Shown: positions 51,295-61,316, counted from the stretch's first letter. The stretch is 64,000 nucleotides of DNA from G963664585 sp963664585 (GCA_963664585.2 CAXXEO010000026.1:62001-126000); one strand, 5' to 3'. Numbers and translations are program-made. Notes: generated from the letters alone by a model not told the origin.

Positions 51295-51816
51295 CTAGGG
51301 TTCCAATCTCTCTTGAAACTTTTTATAATAGACATGCACTCCCATATTGATGGGAATCGCACATATCGTTGTGTACAAAATCATCGGTACTGAATGGTTG
51401 TAAAAAATCAGCGATGCATCCTTCAGCCCCCACATACCATAGAGAAAAAAATAGTGGGCCAGACAGATCGTGACAGCGGTAGCAAAAGTAAGAATGATGG
51501 CGCTTCGAAGGCCAGGCCTCATAAGATAGATTACCAAAAGGCCCGCCGCCACACAAGAGACCAGCATGATAATTGAGTTGATACCGAAAAGGGTAAAGGC
51601 GCCAAAGTCCAGAAGAAGGCCGCAAAGGACCCCATATAGCCCCCCCACAAACTCACCTTCCACCATGGCGATGCAGATGGCCAATGGAACAATCAGCATC
51701 GGCTTCACGCCGAACAGGGAAAAAAATCGCGGAGTGACTTGCAGTACATAAAGCAGCAGCATAGCAAGGGCATATCCCGTATGCTTTACTGCATGGACAA
51801 GCTTCTGACGCTGCAT
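51295..51816 (-). CDS. mreD: Rod shape-determining protein MreD
   Basis: A 173-residue integral membrane protein with about five hydrophobic helices, including YALAMLLLYVLQVTPRFFSL and PLAICIAMVEGEFVGGLYGV, followed by GLLLDFGAFTLFGINSII, the typical GLL-D motif of MreD. It overlaps mreC (TGATG) and is followed by mrdA, the standard order. MreD is part of the elongasome scaffold with MreB and MreC. Confidence 0.92.
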   Translation of the reverse strand: MQRQKLVHAVKHTGYALAMLLLYVLQVTPRFFSLFGVKPMLIVPLAICIAMVEGEFVGGLYGVLCGLLLDFGAFTLFGINSIIMLVSCVAAGLLVIYLMRPGLRSAIILTFATAVTICLAHYFFLYGMWGLKDASLIFYNHSVPMILYTTICAIPINMGVHVYYKKFQERLEP

Positions 51817-52685
51817 CAGTCTCCCCCCTGACCGGCTGCTGTTTGAGCCAACTTGCCCTCAAAGGATTTAATGACCAATACACTTTTTACCGTACGCAGG
51901 TCCAAAAGCGGACTGACAACCGCATAAAGGGAAAGACCGTGGTCCTCAGGGCGCACCTGGGTCACCTGTCCAACAATTAGATCGCTGGGAAAGATACCGC
52001 CAATACCTGTGGTGATGATAATGTCACCCGCAGAAATGCTTGCATCCCTGGAAAGATAGCCAAACTTGCAAAGGCCATCCTCGGAAAGCGCCACAGTTCC
52101 GCTCATCACACCCGTATCTCTGGTGATGACATCCATACCCCCGATGTTCATATTCACATCGAGAAGGGTCATCACTTTGGAATGAGTAAGTCCTGCCTCG
52201 CTGATCATCCCCACCAGGCCGCTTGGGCTGATCACTGGGTCATGAAGCGAAATACCATTAACCGTGCCTTTGTCGATCGTAAAGGAATAAAACCTGTCGG
52301 CCGGATCTCTGCCGATGACCGAAGCCGTCTCAAAATCGAAGTCCGGATTGCTCTCCTTCAGGTCCAGGTATTGTTTAAGCTGTTCATTTTCTTCTTTATA
52401 CTGGGCGAAATCCACCAGCTTTTCATTGAGCAGGCGCATCTGCTTCTTAAGCTCTTCATTTTCCTCGGCCAGCTTTCCGGCGCTTAGGATGTTGTCAAAA
52501 AAGCCACCCACCGTATTGCTTACCGCTGTTGAAACCCTCATGGCCGGCGTGAGCACAATGCCTAAAAGTTTGGAAGTAAGAGGGACCAGCCCCCCGGCCC
52601 AGGCGGCCCTAAGCATAAAGGAAAACAGCAATACAAGAATCGCCGCCAAAATTTTAAACCGCGGACTTTTCAAAAAGTCTTCCAC
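51816..52685 (-). CDS. mreC: Rod shape-determining protein MreC
   Basis: A 289-residue bitopic protein: one N-terminal membrane segment (about residues 10-30, FKILAAILVLLFSFMLRAAW), a coiled coil (AEENEELKKQMRLLNEKLVD) and a beta-rich periplasmic-type domain with VIGRDPADRFYSFTIDKGTV and SPSGLVGMISEAGLTHSKVM. The start is GTG 52685 with GGGGAGG upstream. It links MreB in the cytoplasm to PBP2 outside. mreB is 30 bp upstream. Confidence 0.95.
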   Translation of the reverse strand: MEDFLKSPRFKILAAILVLLFSFMLRAAWAGGLVPLTSKLLGIVLTPAMRVSTAVSNTVGGFFDNILSAGKLAEENEELKKQMRLLNEKLVDFAQYKEENEQLKQYLDLKESNPDFDFETASVIGRDPADRFYSFTIDKGTVNGISLHDPVISPSGLVGMISEAGLTHSKVMTLLDVNMNIGGMDVITRDTGVMSGTVALSEDGLCKFGYLSRDASISAGDIIITTGIGGIFPSDLIVGQVTQVRPEDHGLSLYAVVSPLLDLRTVKSVLVIKSFEGKLAQTAAGQGGD

Positions 52686-52715
52686 CGCTGCCTCCCCTCT
52701 GCTGGCTTTGCATGC

Positions 52716-53741
52716 TTAGCGTTTTCTATCATCATCTCCTGCGAGAACCTCGCGGAGACGGTCGATGTCATCAAGTACTTTTCCCGTGCCCAAGGCAACA
52801 CAATCAAGCGGATTTTCTGCCACATAGACGACCATGCCGGTCTCGCGCGCGACAAGCTTATCCAATCCGCGAAGAAGGGCACCACCGCCGGTGAGCATGA
52901 TGCCATGGTCAATAATGTCGGCGGAAAGTTCAGGCGGGGTTCTTTCCAAGGTCATTTTGATTGCCTCAACCACCTGAGAGATAGGATCGGCTAGAGCTTC
53001 ACGCACCTCGGAAGGGGAAATCAGAATATTTTTTGGCAGGCCGTCCACAAGGTTGCGTCCCTTAATCTCCATGGGCGTCTCATCATCATAGGGATAGGCC
53101 GAGCCGATCTTAATCTTGATGTCCTCGGCGGTTCTTTCGCCGATGAGCAGGTTAAACTTGCGCTTGACATACTGGATAATGGATCTGTCAAACTCATCTC
53201 CGCCCACACGGACTGAGCGCGCTGCAACGATTCCGCCCAGAGAGATCACCGCAACCTCACTTGTGCCGCCGCCAATGTCCACCACCATGCTTCCGGTCGC
53301 CTCTGAAACGGGAAGACCAGCACCAATTGCGGCAGCCATAGGCTCCTCAATAATGGAAACTTGGCGGGCACCTGCCTTAAGAGCAGCCTCTTTGACCGCA
53401 CGCCGCTCAACTTCGGTAACACCCGAGGGAATGCAGATAATGACCCTGGGGCGCGCGAAAATGGAATTATTAAATACTTTTTTGATGAATATTTGAAGCA
53501 TGCTTGCCGTGATGTCGAAGTCGGCGATTACACCATCCTTCAGAGGCCGCACCGCTATAATCGAACCAGGTGTACGACCAATAACCTCTTTAGCTTCCTG
53601 CCCCACGAAACGGACGGTGTCCGTTCTGGTATCCACAGCGACCACCGACGGCTCCCGCATAATAATGCCCTTACCCTTCATAAAAATAAGGGTATTTGCC
53701 GTTCCTAAATCAATTCCGATGTCTTTTGACATTCCGAACAT
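52716..53741 (-). CDS. mreB: Rod shape-determining protein MreB
   Basis: A 341-residue bacterial actin. N-terminal phosphate loop KDIGIDLGTANTLIFMKGKG, phosphate 2 VVDIGGGTSEVAVISLGG, ICIPSGVTEVERRAVKEAAL and IIEEPMAAAIGAGLPVSEAT are all diagnostic. ATG 53741 (MFGMSKDIG) follows AAAGGAGAC. It heads the mreB-mreC-mreD-mrdA series and directs elongation-mode cell-wall growth together with RodA encoded at 6-7 kb. Confidence 0.97.
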   Translation of the reverse strand: MFGMSKDIGIDLGTANTLIFMKGKGIIMREPSVVAVDTRTDTVRFVGQEAKEVIGRTPGSIIAVRPLKDGVIADFDITASMLQIFIKKVFNNSIFARPRVIICIPSGVTEVERRAVKEAALKAGARQVSIIEEPMAAAIGAGLPVSEATGSMVVDIGGGTSEVAVISLGGIVAARSVRVGGDEFDRSIIQYVKRKFNLLIGERTAEDIKIKIGSAYPYDDETPMEIKGRNLVDGLPKNILISPSEVREALADPISQVVEAIKMTLERTPPELSADIIDHGIMLTGGGALLRGLDKLVARETGMVVYVAENPLDCVALGTGKVLDDIDRLREVLAGDDDRKR

Positions 53742-53839
53742 ATCGTGTTTGTCTCCTTTCGGGTATCCTCTATTTTATTCTTGTTCATTTGCTCCTAGAC
53801 TTATTATTATAACCTTAAACACCGGCAGGCTGCAAGCAT

Positions 53840-54400
53840 TCACAGTATTTTTTCTTCTTTTAATAGGTAATAAAGGCTATTTATAGGCAATCCCATCACA
53901 TTATAGTAGTCTCCCTCGATTCGAGGGATATAAACACCGCCCAAACCCTGTATACCATAGGCCCCCGCCTTATCCATAGGTTCCCCTGTGGCGACGTACC
54001 CATCGATCTCATCGTCACTCATCGGTGAGAAGGTCACGATCGTGCTGGCTGTAAACTGACGGCGACCGCCGGGATGAAGAACCGTAACCCCCGTGTGAAC
54101 CCTATGACTTTTTCCGGACAAAAGTCCAAGCATTCTCAAAGCGTCCGCTTTGTCCAGCGGCTTGCCCAGAATCACGCCATCCTGCTCCACCACGGTGTCG
54201 GCACCAATGACGGCCGCATCAGGGTTTTGACGAAAAACTTCATATGCTTTAAGCCCTGAGAGATAGAGAACTGCATCCAAGGCAGTGATGCCAATGTCAA
54301 AAGATTCATCCACGTCTGGGATGACAATCTCAAAATCCCCTGTGATCAGATTGATTAATTCTTTTCTGCGTGGGGACCCCGAGGCAAGTATCAACTTCAT
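53840..54400 (-). CDS. maf: Maf-like nucleotide pyrophosphatase
   Basis: A 186-residue dTTP/UTP pyrophosphatase of the Maf family, a house-cleaning enzyme. The start MKLILASGSPRRKELINLIT is the family signature, with VIGADTVVEQDGVILGKPLD and GEPMDKAGAYGIQGLGGVYI later. ATG 54400 is the start of homology; the open frame continues upstream without similarity. It precedes mreB in the same direction, the usual clostridial order, with a gap of about 100 bp. Confidence 0.95.
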   Translation of the reverse strand: MKLILASGSPRRKELINLITGDFEIVIPDVDESFDIGITALDAVLYLSGLKAYEVFRQNPDAAVIGADTVVEQDGVILGKPLDKADALRMLGLLSGKSHRVHTGVTVLHPGGRRQFTASTIVTFSPMSDDEIDGYVATGEPMDKAGAYGIQGLGGVYIPRIEGDYYNVMGLPINSLYYLLKEEKIL

Positions 54401-54533
54401 ATCATTCTCTTTTCTGTTTATGCGTTGTAAAATAACCGTGACCGAACATCCGGGGAAGGAAGGCGGTCTGTATTTGGTCCACAAGTTGGGTTAGCCGAGA
54501 TATAAGCTGCGGTTTTTTCTCTGTTGAGTCTCA

Positions 54534-54803
54534 CTACAACTTTTTGACAAGCCCCTTATAGACGAAAATGGAGCCTAAAATTGTCAATATTTGAGCCACA
54601 TTAATTTTCATCTCAAACCCAAATGCCAGTCGAATGATTAGAAGGTCTAAAACCATGGGTGAATCGGCGGAAAGCCCGATACTTCGCCCAAACCCCAGCC
54701 AGCTGACGGATGGAATCTGTGCGGCAAAGTTAGCCACAAGCGCACCGACGATCGTACCCGCAAGGATACAGAAGAGAAAAAGTATGTCTCTTTTCAGCTT
54801 CAT
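54534..54803 (-). CDS. DUF4321 small membrane protein
   Basis: An 89-residue protein with two hydrophobic segments: ILFLFCILAGTIVGALVANF near the N-terminus and ILTILGSIFVYKGLVKKL at the C-terminus; the middle has VSWLGFGRSIGLSADSPMVL. This is the pattern of DUF4321, which in Clostridia sits just before maf. ATG 54803 follows AAAGGAGAG. Function unknown; the conserved place suggests a link with the elongation cluster. Confidence 0.85.
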   Translation of the reverse strand: MKLKRDILFLFCILAGTIVGALVANFAAQIPSVSWLGFGRSIGLSADSPMVLDLLIIRLAFGFEMKINVAQILTILGSIFVYKGLVKKL

Positions 54804-54845
54804 AATGCCCGATATCTCTCCTTTATATGCCGTTATTTTCCATTC

Positions 54846-54952
54846 TATAGTTGATTAACTTGAAAACAAGCTTGTGATTTTCTTCCCCCGCCGAAGGCGG
54901 GGGAAGAAAATGACGTTTTAACTATAGCCAGTTTTTAAGTTAATTGGCTATA
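54846..54952 (+). repeat. Family A palindromic repeat, complete
   Basis: TATAGTTGATTAACTTGAAA, AAGCTTGTGATTTTC, core TTCCCCCGCC-GAA-GGCGGGGGAAG, AAAATGACGTTTTAACTATA, GCCAGTTTTTAAGTTAATTG, GCTATA. One extra T in the left arm compared with other copies. Confidence 0.93.
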
Positions 54953-55048
54953 TATGTTTTATATCAGCAGATCTTTCTATGTGAGGCATGCTTGCATAGA
55001 TCTGCCCCTCTTTATCGGAAGGGCCAGAAAATGGTATGACACTATAGC

Positions 55049-55486
55049 TTATCCCTTTCCGGTTGAGCCGAATCCGCCTGCCCCGCGTTCGGTTTCGGGA
55101 AGGACGTCTACCTCACAGAGCTCGGGGGTGTCAATATCGATGATCAACATTTGGGCAATTCTTTCCCCAGGCGTAAAGATATAGGGGGCGTGCCCGTTAT
55201 TGATGAGTCCCACCATGATTTCCCCGCGGTAGTCGCAGTCGATAACGCCCACGCCGTTGGCGGGCATAATCCCCTTCTTAATGCCAAGTCCGCTTCGTCC
55301 AAAGACGAGGGCGGCTTTTCCAGATGGCAGTGCGATAGCAATCCCTGTAGGCAGCACGGCGATTTCACCGGGGCTAAGGGTAAACTCATGGCTGATGCAG
55401 CAGCGCAGGTCATAGCCCGCACTTCCTTCGGTCGCCCTTGTGGGCAGTTGGGCCCCGGGGCTGAGCTTTTTTATCATCAAGGACAT
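55049..55486 (-). CDS. dut: Deoxyuridine 5'-triphosphate nucleotidohydrolase
   Basis: A trimeric dUTPase of 145 residues that hydrolyses dUTP to dUMP. Motifs: 1 EGSAGYDLRC, 2 FGRSGLGIKKG, 3 ANGVGVIDCDYRGEIMVGLI, 4 PGERIAQMLIID and 5 ERGAGGFGSTGKG, all in the standard order. ATG 55486 follows AAGGAGGAA. It is flanked on both sides by complete family A repeats. Confidence 0.96.
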   Translation of the reverse strand: MSLMIKKLSPGAQLPTRATEGSAGYDLRCCISHEFTLSPGEIAVLPTGIAIALPSGKAALVFGRSGLGIKKGIMPANGVGVIDCDYRGEIMVGLINNGHAPYIFTPGERIAQMLIIDIDTPELCEVDVLPETERGAGGFGSTGKG

Positions 55487-55532
55487 TGGGTTCCTCCTTA
55501 TTTCTACTGTTGTTTTGGCAAATCAGTATATT

Positions 55533-55638
55533 TATAGTTGATTAACATGAAAACAAGCTTGTGATTTCTTGCCTCGCCGAAGGCGGGGCAAGAAAATGAC
55601 GTTTTATATATAGCCAGTTTTTAAGTTAATTGGCTATA
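55533..55638 (+). repeat. Family A palindromic repeat, complete
   Basis: TATAGTTGATTAACATGAAA, core TTGCCTCGCC-GAA-GGCGGGGCAAG with two compensating changes that keep the stem paired, AAAATGACGTTTTATATATA, GCCAGTTTTTAAGTTAATTG, GCTATA. Confidence 0.93.
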
Positions 55639-55670
55639 ATATTTTGCTATACCGCCTTATTGGCACGCGT

Positions 55671-57740
55671 TTATCCTACCCCGCGATAGTAAAGTCCTCG
55701 CGTCCAGTCTCCCTGTGGGGGGGCTTTTTTACGGAAGGCAGAGAGAATTGCGAGACACTTCCCGGCGTCCTCATCCGTAAAATAAAGGGTAAGGAAGTCA
55801 AAACTTAATAGCTCATCGATACGGTCTGCGAGATAAAGGGGGACGGAGTTGAATATTTCGGCGATTCCATCGGAACAGTCCACCATAAATTTGGTTCCCG
55901 TTCGGTCGGTCATCGTCTCGAAACCACCGCACTGCGCGCAGCCGCCTGCCGCCTTGATGGGGCAATTTCGCACCGCCATGGCCGGAAGTCGCCCATAGGC
56001 CAGAATACCCACGGGAACATCCCCATTCAATCTTCTGGCATCGGAGAGAAGAAGCTCAAAAGAAAGCTGGCAGTCTTCCAAACCGGCCTTGGTAAGCTCT
56101 TCCAGGCTCAGGAAATTGGTTACGCCCAACGAGTAGCCGCCCTTTGGACTCATCCCCGCCTCTAAAGCAAGCTTTATGGCACCCAGACTTCCGCACCACG
56201 CGCTTTTGACACCCAGTTTCCTAAGCTCAACCAACGCTTTTATAAGCCACTGTTCATCACCGGGAAAGAGTATACGGGGGATTTCAGCGGTATAATGATC
56301 AAAAGAGGGGATACTTTCCTCGGAAAGCCCCTTTAAAAGCTCTTTAACGGGCAGGCTTATATCCGCGGCTTCCTCCAGAAGCTGAGGGGTCAGCTGACGA
56401 CGTGAGTGCAGACGCACCCTTATTTCGGGTTGCTCACGCCCGCTTTGATGGAGGGGGGGATTGTCCAAAGTTTCCACTCTGTCCACGAAGGCCACATGGC
56501 GGACAGAGGCCCGAAGCTTGGTCAGTTCCTCCAGCGCACGGCGGCGGAGGTCGTTAAGGGCGGATACGGGCAACATCAATCCGCCCTCAATGTTGAAGCT
56601 TGTCCCGTCCAGACGGTAGGGTGTCCCACCGAGCTTGGAAAGGCCTGCGCCGGCCCTCTCGGCGTCGGTTGGTTTGTTGATGGCGATCTGGGGGATTTCG
56701 CCACTCACCTTTACATGATTACTGTCCTGATCCTGTACCGAAAGAGTGGTGGGAGTATCCCGCTTCATGGAAAATTCCAGCGAGATTCCCACACCAGGGA
56801 ATTCATCCTTATAAAGCGCTTGGGCGTCTTTTAAGGCGGGCCTGGCGGCCATCACATCCTCGCGGCCCCGGATACCAAACATTTTTTTATCGATTTGCCC
56901 ATCAAAATAGCCGCTGGTAAAGCCGCTTCGAGAAAAGACGGACTGCAAAAGCTCCATGTCCGGCTCGCCGCCGTCGCGGGCAAGTCGGCAGGCGGTAACA
57001 GCCGCCGCCACATATTCGGGACGCTTCATCCGTCCTTCGATCTTCAGGGCAGCCACACCCAGCTCGCAAAGCTCCTGAATGCGGGGGATCAAACTCATAT
57101 CCTTAAGTGACAGACCGCACTGGATCCCGCCCTTTGCCTGAAAAGGAAGACGGCAGGGCTGAGCACACATGCCGCGGTTTCCGCTTCTTCCCCCGATGAG
57201 GGCGCTCATATAGCACTGGCCGGAGATACTCATACAGTGGGCGCCGTGAACAAACATTTCGCATTCAATCCCCGAAACGGCCACCATTTCCTCAATTTCC
57301 TTCTTAGAAAGCTCACGGGCGATGACCGCCCGTTTCACCCCGATTTCCTTTGCAAACCGGAGCCCGGCGGGTGAAGTGATGGACATCTGGGTAGAGGCGT
57401 GAAGCTCAATGTCGGGCACACACTCTCTCACGATGTGCGCTACGCCTAGATCCTGCACAATCAGGGCGTCCACTCCAGCTTCAGCCGCATCCCTGACCGC
57501 ATTTTTAAGGGCGGAAAGCTCCCGGCCAAAAACAAGGGTGTTCAGTGTCTGATAGACCTTTACCCCTCGGATATGACAGTATTCAACTCCACGCGAAAAC
57601 GCTTCTTTGCTAAAATTTTGGGCACCGGCCCTGGCGTTAAAGCCCACGCCGCCCATATATACGGCATCACAGCCGCTTCGCACCGCCGCGATGAGAGATT
57701 CCTCCCCTCCCGCGGGGGCCAATATTTCAAGCTTTCTCAT
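55671..57740 (-). CDS. U32 family peptidase / RlhA-type protein (DUF3656)
   Basis: A 689-residue protein with the U32 domain in the N-terminal part: KLEILAPAGGEESLIAAVRS, AVYMGGVGFNARAGAQNFSK, MFVHGAHCMSISGQCYMSAL and the Cys-rich RSGNRGMCAQPCRLPF with which U32 proteins bind an iron-sulfur cluster. The latter half is the DUF3656-type extension, with CAQCGGFETMTDRTGT near the C-terminus. U32 members include collagenase-like proteins and RNA hydroxylases (RlhA, TrhP). It overlaps zapA by four bases and both are in one unit. Confidence 0.9.
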   Translation of the reverse strand: MRKLEILAPAGGEESLIAAVRSGCDAVYMGGVGFNARAGAQNFSKEAFSRGVEYCHIRGVKVYQTLNTLVFGRELSALKNAVRDAAEAGVDALIVQDLGVAHIVRECVPDIELHASTQMSITSPAGLRFAKEIGVKRAVIARELSKKEIEEMVAVSGIECEMFVHGAHCMSISGQCYMSALIGGRSGNRGMCAQPCRLPFQAKGGIQCGLSLKDMSLIPRIQELCELGVAALKIEGRMKRPEYVAAAVTACRLARDGGEPDMELLQSVFSRSGFTSGYFDGQIDKKMFGIRGREDVMAARPALKDAQALYKDEFPGVGISLEFSMKRDTPTTLSVQDQDSNHVKVSGEIPQIAINKPTDAERAGAGLSKLGGTPYRLDGTSFNIEGGLMLPVSALNDLRRRALEELTKLRASVRHVAFVDRVETLDNPPLHQSGREQPEIRVRLHSRRQLTPQLLEEAADISLPVKELLKGLSEESIPSFDHYTAEIPRILFPGDEQWLIKALVELRKLGVKSAWCGSLGAIKLALEAGMSPKGGYSLGVTNFLSLEELTKAGLEDCQLSFELLLSDARRLNGDVPVGILAYGRLPAMAVRNCPIKAAGGCAQCGGFETMTDRTGTKFMVDCSDGIAEIFNSVPLYLADRIDELLSFDFLTLYFTDEDAGKCLAILSAFRKKAPPQGDWTRGLYYRGVG

Positions 57741-58084
57741 CGTTTTGGCTCTTGCTTATAACCATAAGCCTCTAAAAGTTTATTCAGTCGGGTGATCTCA
57801 CGGCGGGCATCATCCAGTTCCACGCGCGCGCGGGTGGCATCTTCGAGATAGTCAGCCAACTGGGCACGCATGTGATCCGAAGCCTGCTCACTCTTTCTAT
57901 AGGCATCAACAGAATTGAGGGCGGCGAGGACCAATGCCCCGTTAAGGGACACTTTTGAGCCATCCAGCATATGCTGTTTGACCTGCTTGTCAATTTCCAC
58001 ACCCAGCGTCTTAACATATGTCTCATCCTCTGTGGTGGATATAACATAGGGCGCGCCGCAGATTTCGATCTTAATTTTGTTCAT
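57737..58084 (-). CDS. zapA: Cell division protein ZapA
   Basis: A protein of about 115 residues. The N-terminal globular part has KIKIEICGAPYVISTTEDET and the helix VEIDKQVKQHMLDG; the second half is a coiled coil (ASDHMRAQLADYLEDATRAR, VELDDARREITRLNKLLEAY). ZapA bundles FtsZ filaments. ATG 58084 (or 58087, an adjacent ATG) follows AAAAGG; the open frame reaching 58204 has no similarity. It precedes the U32 gene with a four-base overlap. Confidence 0.88.
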   Translation of the reverse strand: MNKIKIEICGAPYVISTTEDETYVKTLGVEIDKQVKQHMLDGSKVSLNGALVLAALNSVDAYRKSEQASDHMRAQLADYLEDATRARVELDDARREITRLNKLLEAYGYKQEPKR

Positions 58085-58842
58085 CATTACCGCCTTTTCT
58101 CCAGCGACCATCTGTAAATAACGCCTCACATCTACCCCTGTCGCCGGAAGGGGATAGGCGGACTGATTTATCCAAATTACCAACTGCCTTATTTCAGGCA
58201 CCAACTGTATAATCGAATTTTGGTATATATTTTAATTATAATACATCACCCTTTGATAGGAAAGAGATGAACTCAAATTTTCAGTATATTTGTCGCTTTA
58301 TAGTCATTTTTTACACCTCGTTCATTTTATCGCAGAAGATTTGTAATGACTGAAAATAACATCGGTACTACTGCCTTGTAAAATCTAATTCTTTTATGGC
58401 AATGTGTTAAATGTTTTTGTATATTCCCCTGCCTGAGACGGGGGAATATACAACTTTAAGATGTTGCATTATACTATTTAGTTGTCTTTAACACGCAGGG
58501 CAAAGACAAGAAGAATTTGCCCCTCGCGGTATGGGAATCAAATGTTTTATTCTGATTCTACTGTAAATACCAAAATTTGATTATTTACTGGCAGTTGTAT
58601 TATAATTAAATAGAGTTCATATTTTCAGAAGTATTTTTTCCGTCCATGTGTGATTTATAGCAATATTACGAATGAATGGAAATTTTTTCAGCCTGCTCCG
58701 CTGTAGATGGTGCTGACTGAGATCAAATTTATCTTTTTGTTTCCCCAATTGCTTTAGAGCGTTATCTGGCAAGGGTTTTCCACAGCGCAATGAAAGCACG
58801 GTGGAAAATCCGCCGTTTTATTTTGATGAGATGAGGTCGCCT
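58085..58842. other. Intergenic region between divergent zapA and glgP
   Basis: About 750 bp between divergent genes. It contains a family B2 repeat (58366-58477). TTGATT, 18 bp, TATAAT near 58576-58605 may be a promoter for glgP. I see no RNA gene or supported small frame. Confidence 0.45.
58366..58477 (+). repeat. Family B2 palindromic repeat
   Basis: TACTACTGCCTTGTAAAATC, CTTTTATGGCAATGTGTTAA, stem TTGTATATTCCCCTGCC / ACGGGGGAATATACAA, CTTTAAGATGTTGCATTATA. The left arm is the B2 type. Confidence 0.85.
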
Positions 58843-61248
58843 ATGAACAGACAAGATCTTTCCAGCCGTGACTTGGTTCGGATGATTACCAAAAAGCTGA
58901 TGGGAGATATCGGCGTCGGGCCGGCAAAAGCCCATGAGGATCAATTTTACCGCGCGGCAGCCCTTGTCATCAAGGAGCTTTTAGCCGAGAAACAACGTAA
59001 ATTTGAAAGCGTAACCCTTGCGGCAGGGGAGAAACAACTTCACTATCTAAGTATGGAGTTTCTTCCGGGGCGCTCGATGAAAAACGCACTATATAACCTG
59101 GGGCTTACCACGCAAATGGAGGAGGCCCTTCATGAGCTTGGTGTCGAGCTTGACCGCCTTTACGGCTTTGAGCCGGACGCCGGCCTTGGGAACGGAGGAC
59201 TAGGGCGCCTCGCGGCCTGCTACATGGATGCCATGGCCAGCCTTGGACTACCTGCAAATGGCTATTCCATCCTCTACGAATATGGCATCTTCCGCCAGAA
59301 GCTGGTGGAGGGACGGCAGACCGAGCTTCCCGATGTTTGGCTTCCCGGTGGCGAGGTTTGGCTTTCCCCCCGTCCCGATCAGACGGTCGAGATTCGTTTC
59401 GGCGGAGTAGAGGAGGAAAGCTGGCATGACGGCCGCCTGATTACTTCCCACAGAGACTACACCCGCGTTATGGCGGTCCCCTATGACCTTTACATGCCGG
59501 GTTACGACTCACCGGGGGTAAGCCGTCTCCGCCTTTGGAGTGCCAAGGGCCTTGGGGTGGATATGGCGCTTTTTAACCGGGGAGATTATGCGGGCGCCTT
59601 CAGTCAAAACGCCATTGCCGAAGCGGTCTCAAAAGTCCTATACCCTGACGACAGTCATCTGGAGGGACGGATACTCCGCCTGCGCCAGCAATATTTTTTA
59701 TGTGCAGCCTCCATCAGTGACATTCTCCGCAGACATCTGGATGCAGGAGAAAGCCTTGAGAGTTTTCCGCAAAAAAATGCTATCCACATTAATGACACAC
59801 ATCCGGTACTTGCAATCCCTGAATTGATGCGCATCCTTCTGGACGACTGTGGCTTAAGCTGGGAGCGCGTCTGGGATATCGTTACAAAGACCTTTGCCTA
59901 TACCAATCACACCGTCATGCGAGAGGCGCTGGAAAGCTGGGATGAAGGGCTTCTGCAAACCCTTCTGCCGCGTATCCACCGCATCGTAAAGGAAATTGAT
60001 AACCGGTTTTGCCGTCGACTTCGGGAGGATTTCCATCTCAGCGAGGCTGAAATTTCCTCCATGGCCATCCTGAACGGCGGCCGGGTGTATATGGCTAATC
60101 TGGCCGTTGCTGCCTCCCACAGCGTCAACGGTGTGTCAAAGCTCCATTCCCGCCTGATCACCGAGACCATATTCACAGACTATTTTCGGGTTGCCCCCGA
60201 AAAATTCACCAATGTGACCAACGGCATCGCCTCTCGGCGCTGGCTCTGCCAAGCGAATCCGGGGCTGACTGCACTGATTACGGACTGTATCGGCGACGGA
60301 TTCCAGAAGGATTTCTCGCGCATCTGTGCCCTTGCCCCCTTCGGACAGAATCAAGCGGTGCTTGTCCGGCTGGAAGAAGTAAAGCTGGATAATAAACGTC
60401 GCTTTTCAAACTATATGGCCGAAAGGCATGGCTTTTTGATTGACCCTGCCTCAGTTTTTGACGTACAAGTCAAGCGGCTGCATGAGTATAAGAGACAGCA
60501 TCTCAATGCGTTGCACATCCTTTCCTCCTACCTTTGGCTTCGGGAAAATCCGGGAGCCGAATTCCTGCCCCGGACCTACATTTTTGGGGCGAAGGCCGCG
60601 CCTGGCTATGTCATGGCCAAAGAGATTATTCGCATGATCTATCACATTGGCCGCATGATAGACGCCGATCCTGCCGTCCGAGGCAGACTGAAAGTGGTCT
60701 ATCTGGAGGACTATAACGTCACTCTTTCTGAGCTTTTGATGCCCGCGAGCGAAATATCTGAGCAGATCTCCCTCGCCGGCACTGAGGCCTCGGGCACGGG
60801 CAATATGAAACTAATGTTAAACGGCGCGATCACGCTGGGTACCCGGGACGGCGCCAATCTGGAGATCGGTGAAGCCGTGGGGGATGAAAACATCCTTAAC
60901 TTTGGTATGACCGCCGATGAGGTAGAATCGCTACGCGCCAGGGGCTACGATCCGGGACTATTCTACAGTGAAAATCCTGTCATTAAAGCCTCCATCGATC
61001 TGATGGAGAGCGGTATAGCCGGGGAAAACTTCGTGAGCATTGCCCACAATCTCAGGGAAACTGATCCCTATATGGTGTTGGCTGACTTCGACAGCTACAG
61101 CCGCGCCCAGCAGTTTTCTACACGCCTTTATGGCGATCGTGCGCGGTGGAACGCCATGAGTCTTGCCAATATCGCGTCCTCTGGCATTTTTTGCGCCGAC
61201 CGTGCGGTGGCTGATTACGCCCGCCGTATCTGGGGGATGACCCGATAG
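58843..61248 (+). CDS. glgP: Glycogen/starch phosphorylase
   Basis: A PLP-dependent GT35 enzyme of about 801 residues, releasing glucose-1-phosphate from alpha-1,4-glucan. Visible: LHYLSMEFLPGRSMKNALYN, GFEPDAGLGNGGLGRLAACY, VKRLHEYKRQHLNALHILSS, and the PLP-lysine signature EASGTGNMKLMLNGAITLGT with DGANLEIGEAVGDEN. ATG 58843 (MNRQDLSSRDLVRMITKK) follows GATGAGG. The next gene in this direction is a GH13 glucan hydrolase, so the two form a glucan-breakdown pair, though a repeat lies between them. Confidence 0.96.
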   Translation: MNRQDLSSRDLVRMITKKLMGDIGVGPAKAHEDQFYRAAALVIKELLAEKQRKFESVTLAAGEKQLHYLSMEFLPGRSMKNALYNLGLTTQMEEALHELGVELDRLYGFEPDAGLGNGGLGRLAACYMDAMASLGLPANGYSILYEYGIFRQKLVEGRQTELPDVWLPGGEVWLSPRPDQTVEIRFGGVEEESWHDGRLITSHRDYTRVMAVPYDLYMPGYDSPGVSRLRLWSAKGLGVDMALFNRGDYAGAFSQNAIAEAVSKVLYPDDSHLEGRILRLRQQYFLCAASISDILRRHLDAGESLESFPQKNAIHINDTHPVLAIPELMRILLDDCGLSWERVWDIVTKTFAYTNHTVMREALESWDEGLLQTLLPRIHRIVKEIDNRFCRRLREDFHLSEAEISSMAILNGGRVYMANLAVAASHSVNGVSKLHSRLITETIFTDYFRVAPEKFTNVTNGIASRRWLCQANPGLTALITDCIGDGFQKDFSRICALAPFGQNQAVLVRLEEVKLDNKRRFSNYMAERHGFLIDPASVFDVQVKRLHEYKRQHLNALHILSSYLWLRENPGAEFLPRTYIFGAKAAPGYVMAKEIIRMIYHIGRMIDADPAVRGRLKVVYLEDYNVTLSELLMPASEISEQISLAGTEASGTGNMKLMLNGAITLGTRDGANLEIGEAVGDENILNFGMTADEVESLRARGYDPGLFYSENPVIKASIDLMESGIAGENFVSIAHNLRETDPYMVLADFDSYSRAQQFSTRLYGDRARWNAMSLANIASSGIFCADRAVADYARRIWGMTR

Positions 61249-61316
61249 GAGACATTTATTTTTATGCCCGATAGGCGAAGAAATTTCGTTTTCAATAACC
61301 CAGCAAATAGATTTGC